DNA of 64,000 nucleotides from NCBI RefSeq assembly GCF_900104745.1, contig NZ_LT629732.1, positions 1,054,001 to 1,118,000 of the forward strand, in the 5' to 3' direction. Every line of letters starts with the position of its first letter. The stretch's first letter is position 1. Shown here one piece after another: positions 53,006 through 61,248 of the stretch. Made by a program: the position numbers and the translations under genes. This DNA comes from Actinopolymorpha singaporensis (lineage in GTDB: Bacteria > Actinomycetota > Actinomycetes > Propionibacteriales > Actinopolymorphaceae). A model generated the notes under the pieces. It worked only from the letters and a program-made list of their open reading frames with translations. It was not told where the DNA came from and made no database searches.

Positions 53006-54204
53006 GCCTTCGATCCTCTCGCTACGGGCGGCTCGATCCGCAGTCGGGTCGGTACCACGCCGGGTGGTTCGGGGAGCCGGAGCGGGCTGTGACCGGGAGT
53101 GATGCTCCCGAGGACGGTCGCCGTGTCCGCGCCGGTGCAGGCCGGGACCGTTCCGGTCACCCCGTGGAAGGTGAGAAATCCCAACAGGGCGAATGCATAC
53201 GCCTCCTTCCCGTCGGACGGAAGCCCCAGGTCGTCGATCGGCCGAATCCGCACCGCGGCATCTCCGGCGCGGGCGAGTTCCCGGATCCGACGCATCAGCC
53301 AGCCGTTCCGGACCCCACCGCCCGACACGATCAGCTCGCCCACGCGGTGAGTGCCGCATTCGGTCGCCACCAGCCGGGCGGTCAGCTCGGTGACCGTGGC
53401 CACGATGTCGTCCGGGGCGAGGTCGGGTACGCCGAGCAGGGCGGCGTCGAGGTAGCCGCCGTGGAACAGCTCCTTGCCGGTCGACTTGGGCGGGGACCGG
53501 CGGAAGTACGGCTCGTCCAGCAGGGCGGCGAGCAGTTTCTCGCTCACCGAACCGGACGCCGCGATCTCCCCGTCGACGTCGTACGGCCGGCCGAAGTAGC
53601 GCCGGCAGGCGAGGTCGACGAGCGCGTTGGCCGGCCCCAGGTCGTACGCCAGTACGTCGCCGTCCGGCCGGACCAGCGTCAGGTTGGCGATGCCACCGAG
53701 GTTGAGCGCCGCACGTGCCGTCGGTCCCGGCGGCAGCAGGAGGACGTCGAGGATGCTGACCAGCGGCGCACCCTGCCCGCCCCGGGTGATGTCGCGGCTG
53801 CGCAGGTCGGAGACGACGGGGAGGCCGGTGCGTTCGGCGATCCACGCAGGCTGGCCGAGTTGCAGGGTGCCGCGGGCCCGGCCGTCGTCGATCCAGTGGA
53901 AGAGCGTCTGACCGTGGGACACAACGAGGTCTGCCCGCCCGTCGGCCAACTCCTCCGCGCCGCGGGCAGCCGCCTCACCGAACGCCTGGCCGAGCACGGT
54001 GTCCAGCCGGCACGCGTCGGCCATCGAGGTCTGGGCCGGCGGCAGGGCGGCGCCGACCAGTTCGCGGATACCGGGGTCCAGGGGGTAGCCGAGCGCGCCG
54101 AGGGGGTGGAGCACGATCTCGCTCCCGTCGAAGGCGAGGTCCGCGGCGGCGACGTCGATTCCGTCGTACGACGTACCGGACATCAGGCCGACCACCCGGG
54201 TCAC
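53002..54204 (-). CDS. anmK: anhydro-N-acetylmuramic acid kinase
   Basis: The 400-residue kinase has the diagnostic MSGTSYDGIDVA and VSHGQTLFHWIDDGRARGTLQLG, GQGAPLVSILDVLLL, NLGGIANLTLV and ELIVSGGGVRNGWLM. It phosphorylates anhydro-MurNAc from cell-wall turnover to MurNAc-6-phosphate, opening the anhydro ring. GTG 54204 starts at VTRVVGLMSGTS. It is the first gene of an anmK-gnd unit with a 4-nt overlap. Confidence 0.93.
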   Translation of the reverse strand: MTRVVGLMSGTSYDGIDVAAADLAFDGSEIVLHPLGALGYPLDPGIRELVGAALPPAQTSMADACRLDTVLGQAFGEAAARGAEELADGRADLVVSHGQTLFHWIDDGRARGTLQLGQPAWIAERTGLPVVSDLRSRDITRGGQGAPLVSILDVLLLPPGPTARAALNLGGIANLTLVRPDGDVLAYDLGPANALVDLACRRYFGRPYDVDGEIAASGSVSEKLLAALLDEPYFRRSPPKSTGKELFHGGYLDAALLGVPDLAPDDIVATVTELTARLVATECGTHRVGELIVSGGGVRNGWLMRRIRELARAGDAAVRIRPIDDLGLPSDGKEAYAFALLGFLTFHGVTGTVPACTGADTATVLGSITPGHSPLRLPEPPGVVPTRLRIEPPVARGSKA

Positions 54205-54543
54205 CGGACCCTGCCCTGAACTCTGCTTTGGACTCTGCCCCGGCCCGGGTCCCGAGCGTTCGGGTCGGCCCACGTCTCCGCCTGCACTCGCTGCCGCCTC
54301 CCGCCCGTGAACGTTGCCCGGTGAAGGTTGCCCGGTGAATCTCACCCGGTCTGTCCTGTCGGCACGACAGACTACGGCGACCAGGACCACCCGCTCGCCC
54401 AGCGGCTGGAAGCGGCCATCGGCGCGAGTGATGTGTCGCCCCGGCGGCCGACCTCTGATTCGCCTTGATTTATATAAGTCGGCGGCAAAGGATGGCCGTG
54501 TCGCTCCGGTGCTCCCGCCGGGCCGAGGACGGAGGGGACCGCC
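54205..54543. other. divergent gap between anmK and the SRPBCC gene
   Basis: The 339-bp gap holds two divergent promoters and the AT-rich palindrome described at 54468-54479. No gene or RNA is visible. A run of CCCGGTGAA words around 54310-54335 is repeated twice (TTGCCCGGTGAA). Confidence 0.4.
54468..54479. promoter_or_regulatory. AT-rich palindromic operator candidate upstream of the SRPBCC-ArsR genes
   Basis: ATTTATATAAGT is a near-perfect palindrome (one mismatch) of A/T bases in otherwise GC-rich DNA, about 65 bp before ATG 54544. It contains TATATAA and could be both a -10 element and the site for the ArsR-type regulator encoded in the same unit. Confidence 0.45.
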
Positions 54544-55158
54544 ATGGCAGCACGCGCCGACGTACGCACCGCTGCAGCCGGCGACGCAGGCAGCGGCAGC
54601 ACGGACCTGCCCGCCGGCGAGGCCGCCGAGCTGGCGGCGGCTTCCTGGCCGGCCGTCCACGCGGGTACGCCGGCAACGGCCGGAGCCCGCCTGGAAGTCG
54701 TCCGCACCTACCCGCTCCCGTACGGCGAAGTGTGGTCGGCGGTCACCGAGCCGGAGCGGCTCGGCCGGTGGTTCGCCGACGTCACCGGCCACCTGCGGGT
54801 GGGCGGCACCTGGAACGCGACGTTCCCCCAGGGCTCGGCGTCCGGTGTCGTCGCCGAATGCGAGCCGGCGGCCCGGATCGTCACCTCCTGGCGGTGGGCC
54901 CACGAGCCGGGCGGCATCGCGCCGGGCCGGCTGACCGTGACCGTCGAGCCCGAGGCCGACGCCACCAGGCTGCTGCTCGTCCACGAGAGCGTCACCGGGA
55001 ACGCGACCGGACAGGCCGCGGGCTGGTACGCACACCTCGCCGGGCTCGCGTCCCACCTGCGCGGCAAGGACCGGGGCGGGGCCGACTGGGAAGCGGAGTT
55101 CGCCCGGGCTCTCGGCGTGCTGCGCGCCCCGGGTGCCGGCGGCTCCAGGGTGTTCTGA
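54544..55158 (+). CDS. SRPBCC (AHSA1-type) domain protein
   Basis: The 204-residue protein has a disordered Ala-rich N-terminal 45 residues and a single AHSA1-type START-like domain (LEVVRTYPLPYGEVW, LGRWFADVTGHLRVGG, TSWRWAHEPGG). Such domains bind lipophilic ligands. In actinomycetes the pairing SRPBCC then ArsR is common, the two proteins sharing one transcript, as seen here (gap of 11 nt). GGAGGGG lies before the ATG. Confidence 0.85.
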   Translation: MAARADVRTAAAGDAGSGSTDLPAGEAAELAAASWPAVHAGTPATAGARLEVVRTYPLPYGEVWSAVTEPERLGRWFADVTGHLRVGGTWNATFPQGSASGVVAECEPAARIVTSWRWAHEPGGIAPGRLTVTVEPEADATRLLLVHESVTGNATGQAAGWYAHLAGLASHLRGKDRGGADWEAEFARALGVLRAPGAGGSRVF

Positions 55159-55169
55159 AGGATCGACCC

Positions 55170-55505
55170 GTGCACGCCTTCGACGTTCTCGGCGATCCCG
55201 TACGACGGCGCATCCTCGAACTCCTCGCCGACGGCGAGCAGTCCGCGGGGGCGATCGTGGAGACGATCCGGGCGGAGTTCGGGATCAGCCAGCCGGCGGT
55301 GAGCCAGCACCTGCGGGTGCTCCGCGAGAACGGCTTCGCGCACGTCCGGGCCGAGGGCACCCGCCGCCTGTACGCCGTCGACACCGCGCCGCTGCGGGAG
55401 ATCGACGAGTGGCTGGAGCGTTACCGCCGGTTCTGGACGCAGCGGTTGGACGCGCTCGGGACCGAACTCCGCCGCGGCCGGCGCGCCCGCGGCGAGGATT
55501 CCTAG
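55170..55505 (+). CDS. ArsR-family winged-helix regulator
   Basis: The 111-residue protein is one winged helix: DPVRRRILELLADG, then ISQPAVSQHLRVLRENGFAHV and EGTRRLYAVD. It lacks the metal-binding Cys of ArsR/SmtB, so it likely responds to another signal, perhaps through the SRPBCC partner. GTG 55170 follows AAGGA. It overlaps tail-to-tail by 4 nt with the WYL gene. Confidence 0.88.
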   Translation: MHAFDVLGDPVRRRILELLADGEQSAGAIVETIRAEFGISQPAVSQHLRVLRENGFAHVRAEGTRRLYAVDTAPLREIDEWLERYRRFWTQRLDALGTELRRGRRARGEDS

Positions 55506-56500
55506 GGGCCGGCACCGCGGTCGGCGTACCCCTGCAGCGCCGCGCCGAGCGCGCGTACCTCCGCCCGCAACTCGGCCGGACGGCGCACCTCGAACGGCCA
55601 GCCGAGGCCGGCCAGCATCAGCGCGGCGCCGGCGAGACGTTCGGCCCGCATGGTCAGCAGGACTCCGCCGTCCACCTCCGCGAGTGTGGCCAGCGTCGCG
55701 GGGATCCGCCGGCGTACGTCGGCCAGCGGGGCGTCAAGGACCACCTCGACCTCGTGCGCCCACGGAACCCGGGCCAGCGACTCGCTCACCCGGGCGACCG
55801 GATCGAAGCCGGCCGGTGGGTCGAAGCCGATGTCGGTCGTGGTGGCCGCGAGGATCCGGTCCACCCGGAAGGTGCGCACCTCGTCGCGCCGGTGGTCGTG
55901 GCCGGTGACGTACCACCTGCCCTGGTCGACGACCAGGCCGTACGGGTCGAGGTCACGCTCGGACCGCTCGCCGCCGCGGCCCGCGTAGACCAGGTGCACC
56001 CGTCGCCGGCGCCGCGCGGCGGACGCGAGGGTGAGGACCACCTCGGTCGGCGGCACTTCGCCGGACCGGGGGGGCCTGGTCAGGCCGAGGGTCTTCTGCA
56101 CGGCGGTCACCCGGTCGCGAACGGCCTGGGGCAGGACGCGGGAGATCTTGGCCAGCGCACTCTCGGTCGCGGTCGCCGTCGTGGAGGTGGCCGGACCGGC
56201 GGCGCGCGCCGCGACAAGCCCGAGCACGACGGCGGTGGCCTCGTCGTCGGTCAACATCAGCGGGGGCAGCTTGTAGCCCGGACGCAGGCGGTAGCCGCCG
56301 TAGCGGCCGCGTTCGGCCTCGACCGGTACGCCGAACTCGGTCAGCCGGGTTGCGTACCGGCGCACGGTGCGCTCGTCGACGCCCAGCCGGTCGGCCAACT
56401 CGGCGCCGCCGAGCCGATGGTGGGCCTGCAGGAGTTCGAGCAGGGCGAGCATCCGGGTCGTGGGGTGGGGCCGGTCGGCGGACGACGGGTTCGGCGGCAT
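55502..56500 (-). CDS. WYL-domain transcriptional regulator (YafY type)
   Basis: The 332-residue protein has an N-terminal HTH (RMLALLELLQAHHRLGGAELADRLGVDERTVRRY truncated to its core, HTH about residues 10-60), a central WYL domain (RVHLVYAGRGGERSERDLDPYGLVVDQGRWY) and a C-terminal WCX extension. WYL proteins bind ligands or nucleic acids and regulate stress, DNA repair or transport. It is divergent from the alpha/beta hydrolase gene (120 bp gap) and likely controls it. Confidence 0.88.
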   Translation of the reverse strand: MPPNPSSADRPHPTTRMLALLELLQAHHRLGGAELADRLGVDERTVRRYATRLTEFGVPVEAERGRYGGYRLRPGYKLPPLMLTDDEATAVVLGLVAARAAGPATSTTATATESALAKISRVLPQAVRDRVTAVQKTLGLTRPPRSGEVPPTEVVLTLASAARRRRRVHLVYAGRGGERSERDLDPYGLVVDQGRWYVTGHDHRRDEVRTFRVDRILAATTTDIGFDPPAGFDPVARVSESLARVPWAHEVEVVLDAPLADVRRRIPATLATLAEVDGGVLLTMRAERLAGAALMLAGLGWPFEVRRPAELRAEVRALGAALQGYADRGAGP

Positions 56501-56620
56501 GTTTCCAGGATGCCGCGTAATGCGGGCGGATTCGGTCCGGATTCGGTTCTACGGTGGCCGGCGTGGGCTTGAACAGCCGACTTCTCCGCTCTCCCGAGCG
56601 TTCCCGAAAGGAATCCGCAG

Positions 56621-57370
56621 ATGGCCACCTACGTACTCGTCGCCGGCAACTGGCTCGGCGCCTGGGCCTGGTCGAAGGTCACCGCGCGCCTGCGCGCCGC
56701 CGGCCACGACGTCCACCCCGTCACGCTCACCGGCCTGGGCGACCGGGTGCACCTCACGTCCCGGGAGGTCGACCTGGACACCCACATCGCCGACGTCGTG
56801 AACACGATCGAGTACGCCGACCTGCACGAGGTGATCCTGGTCGGCCACAGCTACGGGGGCTTCCCGGTGACGGGCGCGGCCGAGCGCATGCCGGACCGGC
56901 TCGCGCGCCTGGTCTACGTCGAGAGCGGGCCGCTGCCCGACGGCACCTCCCAACTGGACATGACCGGACCGGAGGAGCGCGAAGCGATACTGCGGCGCAT
57001 GAAGGAGCGCGAGGACGGCTGGCTCCTTCCGCCGCCCTCCCCGGCCGAACTCGCCTCCGGCGTACCGGTGTACGCCGGGCTCGACGAGGCGGCCCGGGCG
57101 TCGTTCACCGCCCGTGCCGTGCCGCAGCCGCTCAACGCCAACGCCCAGCCACTCCGGCTCGCCGACGACGGGCGGCGCCACGGCCTGCCGCACACCCTGG
57201 TCACGTGCATGTTTCCCGTGGAACAGGTGCGGGCGATGGTTGCCGAGGGCCATCCGTACTTCGCCGGGTTCGCGGGCAAGGAGTGGACCTACGTCGAGCT
57301 GCCGACCGGACACTGGCCGATGCTGTCCGAACCGGAGCGGCTGGCGCAGGCGCTCGCCGACCTGAGCTGA
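56621..57370 (+). CDS. alpha/beta hydrolase
   Basis: The 249-residue enzyme has the nucleophile elbow GHSYGG (Ser at about 77), an acid in the core, and His in TGHWPML. It resembles the salicylate-esterase/hydroxynitrile-lyase-like branch (YVLVAGNWLGAWAWSKV, LTGLGDRVHL). GAAAGGA is upstream of the ATG. It is divergent from the WYL regulator. Confidence 0.85.
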   Translation: MATYVLVAGNWLGAWAWSKVTARLRAAGHDVHPVTLTGLGDRVHLTSREVDLDTHIADVVNTIEYADLHEVILVGHSYGGFPVTGAAERMPDRLARLVYVESGPLPDGTSQLDMTGPEEREAILRRMKEREDGWLLPPPSPAELASGVPVYAGLDEAARASFTARAVPQPLNANAQPLRLADDGRRHGLPHTLVTCMFPVEQVRAMVAEGHPYFAGFAGKEWTYVELPTGHWPMLSEPERLAQALADLS

Positions 57371-57409
57371 GCGACCCGATCTCTCCGAGGCAGAGGTGGC
57401 CGAGGTGGC

Positions 57410-58420
57410 CTACTTCGAGCCGGTGGAGCCGGTCGAGCTGGACGAGGTGTTCGAGGCCCCGGCGAAAGAGCCGTACCGGTCGCCGACCGCGGGCGGCAGC
57501 GCGTCCAGCTCGGCCAGCGCGTCGGCCGGGAGTTCCAGGTCGCCGGCGGCGGCGTTCTCCTCGAGGTAGCGCAGGCGCTTGGTGCCGGGGATGGGAACGA
57601 CGTAGCGTCCCTGGGCGACCACCCACGCGAGCGCGACCTGGCCGGGGGTGGCCCCCACGCGCTCGGCCACCGCGCGGACCTTCGTCACCAGCGCCTGGTT
57701 GGCGTCGAACGCCTCGCCCTGGAAGCGCGGCAGCTGCCGGCGCATGTCGCCCTCGGGCAGGTCGGCCGCGGAGGTGATCGCGCCGGTGAGGAACCCACGC
57801 CCGAGCGGTGAGAACGGCAGGAACGCGATCCCCTGCTCCTCGGTGTAGGGCACGACGTCGTCGAGCTGGCCGCGGGTCCACAGCGACAGCTCGGACTGGA
57901 CGCTGGCCACCGGGTGGATCGCCTGCGCCTCCCTGATCTCGTCCAGCGTCGCCTCGGACAGTCCGATCGCCCGGACCTTGCCCTGTTTCACGAGTTCGGC
58001 CAGCGCGCCCCAGCTCTCCGCCAGCGGCACGGCCGGGTCGACGCGGTGCAGCTGGTAGAGGTCGATGTGGTCCACGCCGAGGCGGGCGAGGCTGCCCTCG
58101 ATCGCGCCGCGGATGTACTCCGGCCTGGCGTTGCGGTGGAGCTGGCGCGCACCGTCCGGGATCAGCCCGACCTTGGTGGCCAGCACCGCCCGGTCACGCC
58201 GGTCGCGCAGTGCCCGGCCGACGAGCTGTTCGTTGGAGTACGGGCCGTACGCGTCGGCGGTGTCGATCAGCGTGACGCCGAGGTCGAGCGCACGGTGGAT
58301 CACCTTGATCGAGGCGGCGTCGTCACGGTCGGCCTCGGTGTACGCCCAGGACATTCCCATGCAGCCCAGGCCGATCCGGCCGACCTGCGGACCTTCGGCA
58401 CCGAGCGTCGTCGTTCGCAT
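57410..58420 (-). CDS. aldo/keto reductase
   Basis: The 336-residue enzyme begins MRTTTLGAEGPQVGRIGLGCMGM and has the catalytic Tyr in IDTADAYGPYSNE, the Lys in AVLATKVGL and a C-terminal NADPH-binding VVPIPGTKRLRYLEENAAA. It is in the AKR13-like branch. It shares its promoter gap with the HTH gene at 58628, which carries two palindromic operators, so it is probably the target of that regulator. Confidence 0.9.
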   Translation of the reverse strand: MRTTTLGAEGPQVGRIGLGCMGMSWAYTEADRDDAASIKVIHRALDLGVTLIDTADAYGPYSNEQLVGRALRDRRDRAVLATKVGLIPDGARQLHRNARPEYIRGAIEGSLARLGVDHIDLYQLHRVDPAVPLAESWGALAELVKQGKVRAIGLSEATLDEIREAQAIHPVASVQSELSLWTRGQLDDVVPYTEEQGIAFLPFSPLGRGFLTGAITSAADLPEGDMRRQLPRFQGEAFDANQALVTKVRAVAERVGATPGQVALAWVVAQGRYVVPIPGTKRLRYLEENAAAGDLELPADALAELDALPPAVGDRYGSFAGASNTSSSSTGSTGSK

Positions 58421-58538
58421 CGTTTACAGGCCCCTTCCACCCTGGCGGACAGTCACACCGTCGAGCCTGCCAGACCGGCCGCGGGCCGCCCAACGACAGT
58501 CCGCCGCAGTTCAGCGTGGATCCGGCGCGCCTACGTCC

Positions 58539-58601
58539 CTTGACACTGCCCGTCAAGTAACTTGACGATACAGGTCAAGTGACTTGACCTTCTGTGTCAA
58601 G
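58539..58601. promoter_or_regulatory. twin palindromic operators between the aldo/keto reductase and the HTH gene
   Basis: GTCAAGTAACTTGAC (58552-58566) and AGGTCAAGTGACTTGACCT (58572-58590) are perfect inverted repeats with one-base centres, 22 bp apart centre to centre, so on the same helix face. Half-sites CTTGACA (58539-58545) and TGTCAAG (58595-58601) flank them. This is a classic operator layout for the divergent pair. Confidence 0.8.
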
Positions 58602-58627
58602 CTGCAGGCGTAAGCGAGGAGACACGC

Positions 58628-59110
58628 ATGAGCGCCGCCGACCGGGAACACCGAGAGCTCGCCGCGCACCTGCTGCAGCTCCTGGAACGGCGACTCTTCG
58701 ATCCGCTGGAGATCCTGCTCGGCACCGGCCCACAGCTGGACGAGCTTCGCGACCGCGCGGCCATCCAGGCGGCGGCGTGGGCGTCCGACCTGCTCGACGA
58801 CACCGAACGCCAGGCCGCCCACACGCTGGCCCGGCTGGTGGGCACCCTCTGGCCCGGTGACGAGGTGTTCGACCCGCCCGCCTCGTGGTGGCGGACGCCG
58901 CTGGGGCAGGTCGCCGTGCGCCGGGTCGGCCACCCGACGGCGGCGGCGGTGACGTACGCCGTGGCCGGCGCGATGCTCGGCGTCACCCGGCAGGGCGTAC
59001 ACGACCTGCTCACCCGGGGAAAGCTGGACCGTCACCCCGACGGCGGCGTCACCGTCGCGTCGGTTCGCGAACGGCTCCGCCTGCGCGAGGCCGCTTACCG
59101 AGGCTGGTGA
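58628..59110 (+). CDS. small DNA-binding protein, autoregulator candidate
   Basis: The 160-residue protein is helical, with an N-terminal all-alpha domain and a C-terminal MerR/excisionase-like HTH (MLGVTRQGVHDLLTRGKLDRH, then GGVTVASVRERLRLR). GAGGAG precedes the ATG. It is divergent from the aldo/keto reductase with two palindromic operators in between and probably represses both. No ligand-binding domain is recognised; the N-terminal helices may serve that role. Confidence 0.7.
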   Translation: MSAADREHRELAAHLLQLLERRLFDPLEILLGTGPQLDELRDRAAIQAAAWASDLLDDTERQAAHTLARLVGTLWPGDEVFDPPASWWRTPLGQVAVRRVGHPTAAAVTYAVAGAMLGVTRQGVHDLLTRGKLDRHPDGGVTVASVRERLRLREAAYRGW

Positions 59111-59180
59111 CCGTCAACCCAGGCTTGCCGACGTCAGTCATCCCTTGCCCGGTGTCCATCGCCATCATCAACTCGGCCCC

Positions 59181-59399
59181 GGCCACCCATGCCCGGCCAC
59201 CCTGCCCGGCCACCCATGCCCGGCCACCCTGCCCGGCCACCCATGCCCGGCCACCCATGCCCGGCCACCCTGCCCGGCCACCCTGCCCGGCCACCCTGCC
59301 CGGCCACCCATGCCCGGCCACCCTGCCCGGCCACCCTTGCCTGGCCACCCTTGCCTGGCCACCCTTGCCTGGCCACCCTGCCCGGCCACCCTGCCCGGC
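59181..59399 (+). repeat. 13-14-bp minisatellite, 16 copies
   Basis: GGCCACCC occurs 16 times, as units ACCC[A/T]TGCC[C/T]GGCC of 13 or 14 bp, from 59181 to 59399, in the gap between the HTH gene and the hydrolase. Units alternate between three variants (ACCCATGCCCGGCC, ACCCTGCCCGGCC, ACCCTTGCCTGGCC), with the last type clustered in one block, which suggests slippage or unequal exchange. It is followed immediately by GGAGGA and the hydrolase start. Confidence 0.9.
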
Positions 59400-59431
59400 A
59401 AACTGCCACGCTCAGTACGGAGGAACTCGCC

Positions 59432-60367
59432 ATGTCCACCTCTCCCGTCAACGCTGTAAGGGATCTCGTGGTCGACACCGGTCCCGTCCCCATCGCCGTA
59501 CGAGACTTCGGCGGCGCCGGCCGGTCACTCCTCCTGTTGCACGGCGCCGGCGGCAACCTCGCGGTCTGGACGTCGTTCGCACGGCTGCTGACGCCGGACT
59601 TCCGCGTTGTCGCGCCGGACCTGCGTGGGCACGGCCGTTCGGGCAGCGGGCCGTGGACCTGGGCAGACGTGCTCGCCGACCTCGAGGCCGTCGTCGAGCA
59701 CCTCGGCCTGGCCGACCCCGTGGTCGTCGGGCACTCCCTGGGCGGCTGCCTGGCCGCATGGTGGGGGCGAACCCACCCCGACTGTCCGGCGGTCGTCGAC
59801 CTCGACGGACATCGTGGCGCCGAGACCAGCCCGGACAACTACCCGGGGCTGGATCCGGGGCAGGTCACCCGTGACCTCGCCGCACTGTCCCAGGTCTTCA
59901 CCGACCAGGCGGCGGCAATGGCCGAGCCGCTCGCGCCGAAGCAGGTCGCGGCGATGCGCGAGCGCCTGGTCGGCGCGATGACCGCGACGGGGCTGCCGCC
60001 CGAGCAGGCGAACGAGCTGTTCGACCGTGGGCTGGTCGTACGCGAGGGCCGGACCTTCCTGCGGCCGGAGGCGGAGACCGTGCAGGAGATCCGGCCGCTG
60101 TTGCGGGACGGCGACCTGCTGGACACCCTCCACGAGGTGCGCAGCCCGACCCTGCTCTGCGTGGCCACGAAGGACCTCCCCGCCGCGCAGGCGTTCGGTG
60201 ACCTGATGGCTGCGTACCGGCGAGGGCTCGACCGCGACCTGGACCTGCTGGAGGCGGCCCACCCTGCGGTCACCGTCAGGCGGCTGGACACGAGCCACGC
60301 GATGCCGCTGGAGCAACCGGCCCTGGTCGCCGGGTTGGTACGCGACTTCGTTGCCGCGCACCTCTGA
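59432..60367 (+). CDS. alpha/beta hydrolase
   Basis: The 311-residue enzyme has LLLLHGAGGNLAVW (oxyanion HG), the nucleophile elbow VVGHSLGGCL, an acid in TLLCVATKDLP and the catalytic His in DTSHAMPLEQP. Substrate unknown; the cap domain is large. ATG 59432 has GGAGGAAC upstream. Longer frames starting inside the minisatellite are rejected. It may be regulated through the array or by the upstream HTH protein. Confidence 0.88.
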   Translation: MSTSPVNAVRDLVVDTGPVPIAVRDFGGAGRSLLLLHGAGGNLAVWTSFARLLTPDFRVVAPDLRGHGRSGSGPWTWADVLADLEAVVEHLGLADPVVVGHSLGGCLAAWWGRTHPDCPAVVDLDGHRGAETSPDNYPGLDPGQVTRDLAALSQVFTDQAAAMAEPLAPKQVAAMRERLVGAMTATGLPPEQANELFDRGLVVREGRTFLRPEAETVQEIRPLLRDGDLLDTLHEVRSPTLLCVATKDLPAAQAFGDLMAAYRRGLDRDLDLLEAAHPAVTVRRLDTSHAMPLEQPALVAGLVRDFVAAHL

Positions 60368-60379
60368 CCGGCCCGCGTG

Positions 60380-60598
60380 TCAACCGTGTCTTGCAGCCGT
60401 CGCCGCCGGCTCGGCCGACCTGGGCGCCGCAGCCGCGAACTGACGCGTCGACACGAACACCGCGACCAGGCCCAGCGCCACGGCCGCAGCCGCCACCAGC
60501 GCCGGCACACCGGGGCCGTGCACGAGCGCCAGTGTGCCGACCACCCCGGCGACAGCCTGACCGGCGTAGATCGCCGAGGTGCCGGCCGCGATCCGCAC
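60380..60598 (-). pseudogene. C-terminal fragment of an MFS transporter
   Basis: The 72-codon frame encodes the last two membrane helices of an MFS protein (GTSAIYAGQAVAGVVGTLAL and ALVAAAAVALGLVAVFV) but no start region or other helices. The rest is missing, so it is a deletion remnant. Confidence 0.55.
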
Positions 60599-60636
60599 CT
60601 CGACCTCAGCGAGGCACTGTCAACCCATCCTTGCCG

Positions 60637-61248
60637 TCAACCGGCAGTCGTGGCCTGAAGGCCGACGCCGCGCTCGTCGGTCTCGCCCGCGGCCCACGCG
60701 TCCACCCACTCGCTGACCAGGTGCAGCACAAGCAGGTGCATCTCCTGGATACGCGCGGTCGTGCTCGACGGGACCAGCAGCGACACGTCGGCGTGCTCGG
60801 CCGCCTTCCCGCCCGAGCCGGCGGCGAAGAGCACCGTACGGGCGCCCACCTCCCGCGCGGCGGCCAGCCCGGCCACGACGTTCGCGGACATGCCGCTGGT
60901 GGTGAACCCCGCCACGACGTCGCCTGGCCGGGCCAGCGCGGTGGCCTGCCGGGCGAACACGTCGCCGAAGCTGTAGTCGTTGCCGATGCAGGTCACCACG
61001 GACGGGTCGACACTCAGAGCCACGGCGGGCAGCGGACGGCGTTCGCGCTTGTAGCGGCCGATCAGCTCCGCGGCCAGGTGCTGTGCGTCGGCGGCACTGC
61101 CGCCGTTGCCGAACGTGTAGAGCCGTCCCCCGGCCGCGAACGTCGTACACAGCAGTTCGCCGAGCTCACCGACCCGCGCCAGCAGGGGCTCGACCGCCCG
61201 CGCCGTGTCCACGTGGTCGGCAAGCTGCCTGGCCAGAAGGTCATGCAT
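60637..61248 (-). CDS. SIS-domain phosphosugar isomerase-like protein (GmhA type)
   Basis: The 203-residue protein has the GmhA signature FGNGGSAADAQHLAAELIGRY and the SIS loop FTTSGMSANVVAGLAAARE. GmhA isomerises sedoheptulose-7-phosphate; related SIS proteins deaminate or isomerise other phosphosugars. ATG 61248 lies inside the last codons of the mannosidase gene (8-nt overlap), so translation is coupled. The pairing with a mannosidase hints at use of mannose-derived phosphosugars. Confidence 0.85.
   Translation of the reverse strand: MHDLLARQLADHVDTARAVEPLLARVGELGELLCTTFAAGGRLYTFGNGGSAADAQHLAAELIGRYKRERRPLPAVALSVDPSVVTCIGNDYSFGDVFARQATALARPGDVVAGFTTSGMSANVVAGLAAAREVGARTVLFAAGSGGKAAEHADVSLLVPSSTTARIQEMHLLVLHLVSEWVDAWAAGETDERGVGLQATTAG

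Noticed and set aside
59181-59399. CRISPR array
   Set aside because: Units are 13-14 bp with no spacers and no cas genes nearby; this is a minisatellite.
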